Assembly (NCBI GenBank): GCA_022709695.1
Contig: JAKLII010000006.1
Coordinates: forward strand, 62,001 to 126,000
Reading direction: 5' to 3'
DNA length: 64,000 bases
Origin: Bacteroidota bacterium
GTDB taxonomy: Bacteria; Bacteroidota; Bacteroidia; Bacteroidales; SKPS01
Positions 24,895 through 31,521 of the stretch are shown here, one piece after another. The notes under the pieces are model-generated. The model made no database searches and was not told the DNA's origin. It saw only the letters and a list, made by a program, of their open reading frames with translations. A program made the position numbers and the translations under genes. Positions within the stretch are counted from its first letter, which is position 1. Each line of letters begins with the position of its first letter.

Positions 24895-26027
24895 ACATCC
24901 TGAAAATTCTTGTGGTGGATGATGAACCCGGCATCCGTTCGGGAGTGAGCCGGATACTGACCCGGTTTACGGTGGATTATCCGTTTATGGATGAGCAGAT
25001 TGGCTTTGAGGTGCTCGAAGCTGATTCCGGAGAGGCCGGGCTCGCGATCATCGAAAGAGAACCTGTTGATGTGGTGCTCCTTGACAACAAACTCCCAGGT
25101 ATCCAGGGAATTGACCTGCTAAAACTGATCAAGGAAAAGCAACCCGACACCCTGGTTACCATGATCACTTCGCACGCATCGCTGGATGTGGCCATCAAAG
25201 CCACCTCGATCGGGGCGCATGATTTCGTACCAAAACCCTTCACTCCGCAGGAGCTGAAATCCTCTATCGAAAACATCACCAAACACCTCTTTCTCAAGAG
25301 GATGACAAGCAAGCTGCAAAAAGAGGGGAAGCAGATCCGCTTTCAGTTTCTTCAGGTATTGTCGCATGAGCTCAAAGCTCCGCTCAATGCCGTTGAAGGG
25401 TACCTGCAGATGATCACAAACCGCCAGTTTGGCAGCAGTATCGAAGACTATCAGGAGATCACACAACGGGCCGCAGAGCGGCTTAAAGGGATGCGGAACC
25501 TGATTATGGATCTGCTTGACCTCACACGGTTTGAAACCGGAAAAACCCCATCCGTACCCCAGCAGGTGGATATCAGAGCACTGGCCACTGCTGCTGTGGA
25601 CCTGCATAAACCCTATGCCATCCAGAAGGATGTGGATATACATCTCCACACCGATTGTGAGGTGTGCCTGTATGGCGTTCCGGATGAACTGGAGATTATA
25701 TTCAATAATTTGATTTCCAATGCAGTAAAGTACAATAAAAAGGGTGGCAGGGTAGATATTACCATCTGTTGCGACGGAAGGGCTGTGACGATGGAGTTCA
25801 AGGATACGGGGATAGGAATTCCTGAAGATGCCCGGAAAAACCTCTTCACAGAATTCTTTCGCATCAAGACTGCCGAAACCAAAGGGATACAGGGTTCAGG
25901 CCTTGGACTTTCGATTGTGAAAAAAATTGTCGATATTTATAAAGGTTCCATCGAAGTAGAGAGCACACCCGGCGAGGGTTCCACCTTTACCTTAACCTTA
26001 CCGTTGCCTGCAGCGGTCAAAGATTGA
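24891..26027 (+). CDS. Receiver-histidine kinase hybrid
   Basis: This 378-residue protein has an N-terminal receiver (VVDDEPGIR, phosphoacceptor in VVLLDNKLPG, Lys in FVPKPF), a short coiled linker and a histidine kinase. The kinase shows LSHELKAPLNAVEGYL for the phosphoacceptor, NLISNAVKYN, DTGIGIPEDA and GSGLGLSIVKKIV. It has no membrane segment. The receiver-first order suggests that phosphorylation of the receiver controls kinase output. With the sensor kinase and the single receiver it forms a three-protein relay in one operon. No DNA-binding regulator is present besides Rex, which starts 5 bp downstream, so the relay's final target is unknown. Confidence 0.9.
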   Translation: MNILKILVVDDEPGIRSGVSRILTRFTVDYPFMDEQIGFEVLEADSGEAGLAIIEREPVDVVLLDNKLPGIQGIDLLKLIKEKQPDTLVTMITSHASLDVAIKATSIGAHDFVPKPFTPQELKSSIENITKHLFLKRMTSKLQKEGKQIRFQFLQVLSHELKAPLNAVEGYLQMITNRQFGSSIEDYQEITQRAAERLKGMRNLIMDLLDLTRFETGKTPSVPQQVDIRALATAAVDLHKPYAIQKDVDIHLHTDCEVCLYGVPDELEIIFNNLISNAVKYNKKGGRVDITICCDGRAVTMEFKDTGIGIPEDARKNLFTEFFRIKTAETKGIQGSGLGLSIVKKIVDIYKGSIEVESTPGEGSTFTLTLPLPAAVKD

Positions 26028-26032
26028 TACGC

Positions 26033-26665
26033 ATGAACAGTGTTAAGAATCTTCCGGAGAAAACCATTGAGCGTCTGAGCCAGTACCGCAGGGTGTTACT
26101 GGATTGCCTTCGCCAGGGCAAATACAACATATATTCCCATGAGCTTGCAAGTTTGCTGCATATTAACCCTGTGCAGGTAAGGCGTGATATCATGCTTATC
26201 GGGCACAATGGCACCCTCAGAAAGGGGTATGATGTAAAAAGGCTGAGCGACATGATCGGCACCATTATCGACAGTAAGGAAGGGCAGAAAGTAGCAGTGG
26301 TAGGGGTTGGCAATCTGGGCCGTGCCATCATGACCTATTTTCAGGGAAAGCGGACGAAGCTGGTGATTGCGGCTGCATTCGACACCGATCCCGCCAAGGT
26401 AAACCGCGTAATTGCCGGGATTCGGTGCTACGCTGCCTCAGAGATGGAGGAAGTAATCCGTAAAGAGGGTATTACCATCGGGGTGATTACCGTGCCCCCG
26501 GACAAAGCGGCTGAGAGCGCCGAAAAACTGGTGATGGCGGGCATACGGGGTATCCTGAATTATACTCCGGTGGCACTCAACGTTGAGCCTCATGCCTATC
26601 TTGAAGAATATGATATGGTTACATCGCTGGAAAAAGTGGCATTTTTTGTTAAAAACCGAAGCTGA
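26033..26665 (+). CDS. rex: Redox-sensing transcriptional repressor Rex
   Basis: This 210-residue Rex protein binds operator DNA when NADH/NAD+ is low and leaves it when NADH rises. The N-terminal winged helix has the RRVLLDCLRQGK, ELASLLHINPVQVRRDI and YDVKRL segments. The Rossmann domain has VAVVGVGNLGRAI, followed by AAFDTDPAKV and GITIGVITVP. The ATG at 26033 (MNSVKNLPEK) is preferred over the TTG at 26024. The gene sits at the end of the hydrogenase/sensor operon, whose promoter carries Rex-type palindromes, so autoregulation is likely. Similar palindromes precede clusters I and II. The stop overlaps the next start by one base (TGATG). Confidence 0.95.
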   Translation: MNSVKNLPEKTIERLSQYRRVLLDCLRQGKYNIYSHELASLLHINPVQVRRDIMLIGHNGTLRKGYDVKRLSDMIGTIIDSKEGQKVAVVGVGNLGRAIMTYFQGKRTKLVIAAAFDTDPAKVNRVIAGIRCYAASEMEEVIRKEGITIGVITVPPDKAAESAEKLVMAGIRGILNYTPVALNVEPHAYLEEYDMVTSLEKVAFFVKNRS

Positions 26666-27579
26666 TGAAAGTACACTACGGATTGGAGGAGGATCTTGGT
26701 ATCGCCCGCAGCGTGGTCACAACCGGTACTTTTGACGGAGTGCATATCGGGCACCAGGTGATTATCCGGAGAATCAATGAGCTGGCCCGCGAGGTCGGAG
26801 GGGAAAGCGTGCTGATCACCTTTCATCCCCACCCCAGAAAAGTGCTTTATCCGGATACACTGGGTAAGGATATCCGTATGATCAATACCCAGCGTGAGAA
26901 GATTGCCATGCTGGAAACCACCGGTTTAAACCATTTGGTGATCATGCCTTTTACACGCGAATTTGCCCACACCTCCAGCGATACCTTTATCCGGGAAATT
27001 CTGGTAAGAAAGCTGAAAATCAGAAAGAGTGTGGTGGGCTTCAACCACTTCTTCGGATTCAACAAGGAGGGTAACTACGAGCAACTGCATACCCTCGGGC
27101 TGGAGCTTGGTTTTGATGTAGAGGAGATTCCGGAGCAGGATATTCAGAATGAAACCGTTAGCAGCACGAAAATCCGAAAGGCCATCGAGGGAGGGAATAT
27201 ACAGCGGGCAAATGCCTACCTGAACCATATCCTGATGATGATGGGGAAATTGCGGAAGGAGGATACCGGATTCAGCCGGAGTGCCGGCAAAGAGACCTTC
27301 ATCCTGCCTGCCGAAGAGGAGGAGAAACTTCTGCCTCCGGCCGGTACCTATGCCCTGAGAATCAGGCAGGAGGGTGTTAATGCAAAATGCCTGGGGATAA
27401 GGCGCTCCTCGTCGCATGATGACAAAAACCTGGTGGTAATCCCCGTTGAACCGGTCGGGGTTATGCAGGGACCAGCCACCCTGCAATTTTATAAACAACT
27501 CTCCCAGATAGAGGAAGGACAGGATCTTTCCGCAGAAATTGCCGGTGCCCTTGCCCTGGCCGATGAACTAATCTATTAG
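26665..27579 (+). CDS. RibF-like FAD synthetase with degenerate riboflavin kinase domain
   Basis: This 304-residue RibF homologue has an N-terminal nucleotidyltransferase domain that looks complete: GTFDGVHIGHQ, TFHPHPRKVL, FTREFAHTSSDTFI and ETVSSTKIRKAIEGG. This domain converts FMN to FAD. The C-terminal half should hold the riboflavin kinase, but the hallmark GFPTAN is missing; only GFSRSAGK and PAGTYALRI stand in similar positions. Kinase activity is therefore doubtful. The gene starts inside the rex stop codon, so it is translated with the hydrogenase-regulatory operon. A role in flavin supply to NuoF-type subunits is possible but inferred only from position. It could also be the organism's main RibF in an unusual form. 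Confidence 0.85.
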   Translation: MKVHYGLEEDLGIARSVVTTGTFDGVHIGHQVIIRRINELAREVGGESVLITFHPHPRKVLYPDTLGKDIRMINTQREKIAMLETTGLNHLVIMPFTREFAHTSSDTFIREILVRKLKIRKSVVGFNHFFGFNKEGNYEQLHTLGLELGFDVEEIPEQDIQNETVSSTKIRKAIEGGNIQRANAYLNHILMMMGKLRKEDTGFSRSAGKETFILPAEEEEKLLPPAGTYALRIRQEGVNAKCLGIRRSSSHDDKNLVVIPVEPVGVMQGPATLQFYKQLSQIEEGQDLSAEIAGALALADELIY

Positions 27580-27584
27580 CCCAC

Positions 27585-28418
27585 ATGCCTGAACACCACC
27601 TCCCGGAACCCATCGACCTGGAACTGATCCTGCTGGGAACAGGCACCTCCACCGGAGTCCCTGTGCTGGCCTGCGACTGCGCCATCTGCCGCTCTGAAGA
27701 TCCCCGTGATAAAAGACTTCGCACTTCTGCACTGATCAGGGTGAACGGGCATACCTATGTTTTCGACTCAGGACCCGATTTTCGTACCCAGCTGATCAGG
27801 GAGCAGGTGAACGACCTCGATGCCATCCTGTTTACCCATGCCCACCGCGACCATATCGCCGGGCTGGATGATGTGCGTGCATTTAACTATGTGCTGAACA
27901 AGACCATTCACATCTATGCATCACAGGAGGTTGAGCAGTCCATCCGCAATGAATTTCCCTATATCTTCAGAGACGACGGTTATTTTGGCCGGCCCCGGAT
28001 CGACATCCATACTCTGCACAACGAACCCTTTGACCTTGATGGCATTACGGTGTTTCCCATCCTGGTAAAGCATCATCTGCTGGATGTGTTCGGGTACCGG
28101 ATCGGAGAGTTGGGCTATATTACCGATGCATCGTCTATTGAGGAGGAAGAGATTGAAAAGCTGAAAGGATGTAAAGTACTGGTGATTAACGCTCTGCGGA
28201 AATCAAGACATATTTCCCATTTCTCTACCGAAGAGGCGTTTGCCCTGATTGCACAGATTAACCCTGAGGTAGCCATTATTACCCACATGAGCCATTTCAT
28301 CGGAAAACATGAGGATCTGTTCCATGAATTTCCCCCCAGGGTACTTCCGGGATACGACGGAATGCGGTTACAGATCAGCGGGAGTAAGGTGAAATTATTA
28401 CCACCGACCTGGTATTGA
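27585..28418 (+). CDS. Metallo-beta-lactamase-fold hydrolase (PhnP-like)
   Basis: This 277-residue hydrolase has the metal motif THAHRDHIAGLDD (HxHxDH) and further metal ligands in TDASSI and THMSHFIGKHED. The N-terminus (LILLGTGTSTGVP) and the short Cys-rich CDCAICRSED segment are typical of PhnP-like phosphodiesterase-type proteins that are common in Bacteroidota. The substrate is unknown. It begins 5 bp after the RibF-like gene and is followed by a new -7 element before hydG. The relation to hydrogenase is positional only. Confidence 0.85.
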   Translation: MPEHHLPEPIDLELILLGTGTSTGVPVLACDCAICRSEDPRDKRLRTSALIRVNGHTYVFDSGPDFRTQLIREQVNDLDAILFTHAHRDHIAGLDDVRAFNYVLNKTIHIYASQEVEQSIRNEFPYIFRDDGYFGRPRIDIHTLHNEPFDLDGITVFPILVKHHLLDVFGYRIGELGYITDASSIEEEEIEKLKGCKVLVINALRKSRHISHFSTEEAFALIAQINPEVAIITHMSHFIGKHEDLFHEFPPRVLPGYDGMRLQISGSKVKLLPPTWY

Positions 28419-28420
28419 TG

Positions 28421-28428
28421 TATCTTTG
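28421..28428 (+). promoter_or_regulatory. -7 element upstream of hydG
   Basis: TATCTTTG (TAnnTTTG) lies 59 bp before the hydG ATG, just after the preceding stop codon. It suggests that hydG has its own transcript in addition to any readthrough. No well-spaced -33 TTG is visible. Confidence 0.5.
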
Positions 28429-28487
28429 TACGCAAACAAGAAGGGTTGCGGATTGTTATTTCATCAACCCATTCAATTTTTAAGATC

Positions 28488-29915
28488 ATGATTTTTAATC
28501 CTGAACAATGTGCCATCCCCGACGAACGGATGAAGCCGTTTATCGATCCTGAAGAGATCTGGAGGCACCTGCAAGAAAACAAGGCAACCCCGGAACGGGT
28601 GCGCGAAATCATTGCAAAGGCCATCGGTAAAAATCGCCTTACGCTGGCTGAGACCGCTGTGCTGATCAATGCGGATGACCCTGCACTGATCGAGGAGATC
28701 AAACAAGGTGCACGGACGTTAAAAGAGAAGGTCTACGGAAACCGAATTGTGCTGTTTGCACCCCTCTACATCGGCAATAAATGCACCAACAACTGCACCT
28801 ACTGCGGTTTCAGGGCCAGCAACAAAGATGCTAAGCGGATGACCCTTAGTGACGAGGAGATCGTGAAAGAGGTGGAAGCGCTGGAGGACAACGGTCAGAA
28901 ACGACTGATCCTGGTGTATGGGGAGCATCCCCATTATAGCCCTGAATACATTGCCCATACCGTAAACCTGGTGTACAGCATAAAGAGGGGGCCCGGCGAG
29001 ATCAGAAGGGTAAATATCAACGCGGCACCGCTGGACATCGAAGGATTCCGCACCGTGAAGGAGGCCGGGATCGGCACCTACCAGGTGTTCCAGGAGACCT
29101 ACCATCCCGAAGCCTATGCCTGGTACCATCTGGGAGGAAAGAAAAAGGACTATGAATTTCGCCTCACTTCCCTCGACCGTGCACAGGAAGCCGGCATCGA
29201 CGATGTGGGCATCGGTGCATTGTTTGGACTGTACGACTGGCGGTTTGAGGTGCTGGGGCTTGTGCGTCATGCCAACCATTTTGAGGCATGTTACGGCGTT
29301 GGTCCGCATACCATTTCGTTCCCGCGCATCCAGGCGGCAAGTATGCTGAATATGGATGGCAGGTACCTGGTAAATGATGATGAATTTGTGCGGCTGATCG
29401 CCATCCTGCGACTGGCAGTCCCTTATACCGGATTGATTCTGACGGCCCGCGAAACCGCCCGGGTTCGCAAGGAGGTGATGCGTTTCGGTGTATCTCAGAT
29501 CGACGGAGGCACCAAACTGGAGCTGGGAAGTTATTCCGACAGTAAAAACCAGGATCAGGACCTCAACAAGGAGCAGTTCAAAGTGAACGACGATCGTTCG
29601 CTGAATGAGATCATCGACGAGCTCATCGGGGAAAAGTACCTCCCTTCCTTCTGCACGGCATGTTACCGCCTGAACCGAACCGGTGAACACTTTATGGAGT
29701 TCTCGGTTCCCGGATTCATCAAACGGTTCTGTACCCCCAACGCCATTCTGACGCTTGCAGAATATCTGGAGGATTATGCCCCGGAAGAGACGGCAAAGAA
29801 AGGTTGGGAAGCCATTGAGGAGAATCTGCAGGAGCTCGGAAATTCGGCACAGGTGCAGGATATCCGGAACCGGCTTGAGAAAATTAAACAAGGCACCAGA
29901 GACCTTTATTATTAA
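28488..29915 (+). CDS. hydG: [FeFe]-hydrogenase H-cluster maturase HydG
   Basis: This 475-residue radical-SAM tyrosine lyase makes the CO and CN- ligands of the H-cluster by cleaving tyrosine. The radical-SAM cluster motif is CTNNCTYCGF (CX3CX2C), and the second, auxiliary cluster is CTACYRLNRTGEHFM...RFC (CX2CX22C) near the C-terminus. Both are expected for HydG and absent from its relative ThiH. The ATG at 28488 (MIFNPEQCA) is chosen over upstream in-frame codons because it starts family-like sequence and gives the usual length. HydE and HydF, the other two maturases, are not in the window. The gene follows three hydrogenase clusters and precedes two TM1266-like regulators. Confidence 0.96.
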   Translation: MIFNPEQCAIPDERMKPFIDPEEIWRHLQENKATPERVREIIAKAIGKNRLTLAETAVLINADDPALIEEIKQGARTLKEKVYGNRIVLFAPLYIGNKCTNNCTYCGFRASNKDAKRMTLSDEEIVKEVEALEDNGQKRLILVYGEHPHYSPEYIAHTVNLVYSIKRGPGEIRRVNINAAPLDIEGFRTVKEAGIGTYQVFQETYHPEAYAWYHLGGKKKDYEFRLTSLDRAQEAGIDDVGIGALFGLYDWRFEVLGLVRHANHFEACYGVGPHTISFPRIQAASMLNMDGRYLVNDDEFVRLIAILRLAVPYTGLILTARETARVRKEVMRFGVSQIDGGTKLELGSYSDSKNQDQDLNKEQFKVNDDRSLNEIIDELIGEKYLPSFCTACYRLNRTGEHFMEFSVPGFIKRFCTPNAILTLAEYLEDYAPEETAKKGWEAIEENLQELGNSAQVQDIRNRLEKIKQGTRDLYY

Positions 29916-29934
29916 TCCCATACCCCAATCCGAT

Positions 29935-30192
29935 ATGAAAAATCTGAAGATCCTGGGAATATTCATCTTTGACCGCATCAAGGAGGCTCAGTCTACCCAG
30001 AAGGTGCTTACCAAATACAACCACCTGATCAAGGCCAGGCTCGGTTTTCACGAGCTGCACCAGGGGGCCTGCAGCCGGCAAGCCTTCATAATCCTGCATT
30101 TGCACGGAGCACCTGCCGAATGGGAACAATTTGAAAAAGAACTCCTTGAAATCGGCGGCATTGAGGTTCAACAGATGTCGTTTCAATACTAA
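29935..30192 (+). CDS. TM1266-like iron-only hydrogenase system regulator (copy 1)
   Basis: This 85-residue protein resembles the small ACT-fold family named putative iron-only hydrogenase system regulator (TM1266 family). It shows a ferredoxin-like beta-alpha-beta pattern (LKILGIFIFDR, then VLTKYNHLIKARLGFHEL and AFIILHLHG) and the family-like ending GIEVQQMSF. Its biochemical role is not established. The ATG at 29935 follows hydG by 19 bp. It lies 10 bp before a second, clearly related gene, making a tandem pair. Members of this family are typically encoded near HydE, HydF or HydG, which fits here. Confidence 0.85.
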   Translation: MKNLKILGIFIFDRIKEAQSTQKVLTKYNHLIKARLGFHELHQGACSRQAFIILHLHGAPAEWEQFEKELLEIGGIEVQQMSFQY

Positions 30193-30202
30193 AACCAACC
30201 TT

Positions 30203-30454
30203 ATGGAAAAGATCCGCATCATCGGCATCAGGGTTACCCCGGAAGTACAGGATGCCGTTCAGATACAGAATATCCTCACCATGTACGGAAATATCATCAG
30301 AACCCGGCTCGGGCTGAATGAAGAGACCGATGACCGTGGAAACCGTTATGGGATCATCCTGCTTGAGCTTTCAGGTGACCCGGAACAGTTCGACGCCCTT
30401 CAGGAACGGTTGCTGAAAATACATGGATTGTCTGTGCAAAGCATGGAGTTTTGA
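30203..30454 (+). CDS. TM1266-like iron-only hydrogenase system regulator (copy 2)
   Basis: This 83-residue paralogue of the preceding gene has RIIGIRVTPEVQDAVQIQN, ILTMYGNIIRTRLGL and YGIILLELSG followed by the ending GLSVQSMEF. The ATG at 30203 is used because the longer frame runs through the preceding gene. The two copies share the ACT-like layout and the QxMxF ending but differ at most other positions, so the duplication is old or they form a heteromer. The stop overlaps the TTG start of the next gene (TTGA at 30451-30454). Confidence 0.83.
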   Translation: MEKIRIIGIRVTPEVQDAVQIQNILTMYGNIIRTRLGLNEETDDRGNRYGIILLELSGDPEQFDALQERLLKIHGLSVQSMEF

Positions 30455-31236
30455 AAATTCTGATCATCGGGATTGTCACGCTGCTGGCATGCAGCAATTT
30501 AGCTATCGGCCAGTCGGAAGAGGTTGAATCCGACGTTTCAGAACAATACGAACTTGAGATTCCGGATACCTTTTTTCGCTACACACCTGAATTGATTGTT
30601 ACCACCGGACTGAATGAGGTAATCGAAGGCGAAATCCTCGATTCCTTTGCCGATCCCAAAGGATATCTGGTGCAAAGCTATGATGAAAGTGAAGGCCTGA
30701 AATGGTGGATTCTGATTCGGAAAGACAGTGTTTATATAGCCTTTAACCCGATGGAGGGTAGTCAGATCTGGAGCTTTTCATCGGTACAGATTGACCGGGC
30801 CGACCTGAACGGAAGCGGAAACGAGGAGCTTGTATTGCTCTGGCAAAACACCCTCGGGCATTCTGGTTGGCAAGGCGGGATTTCTGAGGACTGGGAAGGT
30901 ATACTGATATGGGATCCCGATGCACTGGTCAGGTTGATGGACTTTGTGGATTATTACCGGTTGGATACCTGGTGGACCAATTACAGGGAATGGGACCCGG
31001 AGGAAGATACTGCAGACAATCAACAGGGACATTTTGCAGAGGAGGATATCATCGGCAGCGGGGAAGAAACAGAATGTGACAGCTATGCTGTTACCTTCAG
31101 CAGGGGATTTGTTGAAATGAAGCGAAACCTGTGTGATGATGACAGGGAAAGGGCAGAGGAGGAATTGCCTGAAATACCGGTTTTACTTTACAAACTCACT
31201 GATGCCGGATTGGTGCGGGTTGTTTCTGAAAAATAA
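30451..31236 (+). CDS. Exported protein of unknown function
   Basis: This 261-residue protein starts with a probable signal peptide (MKILIIGIVTLLACSNLAIGQ). The start codon is TTG and overlaps the stop of the TM1266-like gene. The mature part is acidic, and residues roughly 105-140 contain a DLNGSGNEELVLLW segment like the calcium-binding repeats of secreted proteins. I do not recognise the family. Its transcriptional link to the hydrogenase regulators suggests co-expression, but no functional connection can be drawn from sequence. A second promoter for tRNA-Val starts inside its 3' end. Confidence 0.7.
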   Translation: MKILIIGIVTLLACSNLAIGQSEEVESDVSEQYELEIPDTFFRYTPELIVTTGLNEVIEGEILDSFADPKGYLVQSYDESEGLKWWILIRKDSVYIAFNPMEGSQIWSFSSVQIDRADLNGSGNEELVLLWQNTLGHSGWQGGISEDWEGILIWDPDALVRLMDFVDYYRLDTWWTNYREWDPEEDTADNQQGHFAEEDIIGSGEETECDSYAVTFSRGFVEMKRNLCDDDRERAEEELPEIPVLLYKLTDAGLVRVVSEK

Positions 31237-31248
31237 TTGCTATTTTTG
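31220..31248 (+). promoter_or_regulatory. Promoter of tRNA-Val
   Basis: TTG at 31220-31222 and TATTTTTG at 31241-31248 have an 18-bp spacer. Transcription should start near 31255, about 48 bp before the tRNA. Confidence 0.6.
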
Positions 31249-31302
31249 CACGGCGGTTGGATTGTGGCGCAGGCCTGAAACCGGAAGTTCCTGTTATCAC
31301 AT

Positions 31303-31377
31303 GTGCCTTTAGCTCAGTTGGTTTAGAGCATTACCTTGACAGGGTAGGGGTCACTGGTTCGAATCCAGTAAGGCACA
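31303..31377 (+). tRNA. tRNA-Val (anticodon GAC)
   Basis: A cloverleaf can be folded: acceptor GTGCCTT / AAGGCAC, D stem GCTC / GAGC, anticodon stem TTACC / GGTAG with loop TTGACAG (anticodon GAC at 31338-31340), and T arm ACTGG / CCAGT with TTCGAAT. The discriminator base is A at 31377. The CCA end is not encoded. Confidence 0.95.
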
Positions 31378-31521
31378 CACCATCCATCATCCATTCCTTC
31401 CAAAGGCATACACTCCTGTCATTCTGACAGCGAGAATCTAACTTAACTGCCATACTTTCAGTTTATTGGATTATTTTATGAGATGGCTGCTGTTTTGCCG
31501 GTTCCATAAAAAAACTGAGAC

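Noticed and set aside
28454-28469. Possible Rex site upstream of hydG (TGTTATTTCATCAACC)
   Set aside because: Only the left half matches; the right half has two mismatches and there is no palindrome.
28719-29981. 420-codon open frame antisense to hydG
   Set aside because: It mirrors the codon pattern of hydG, has no family motif or signal and lies wholly opposite a clear gene.
31378-31521. Remnant of the ClpB N-terminal domain or a frameshifted clpB start
   Set aside because: No frame in this stretch encodes Clp_N-like sequence; it is short, non-coding DNA after tRNA-Val.
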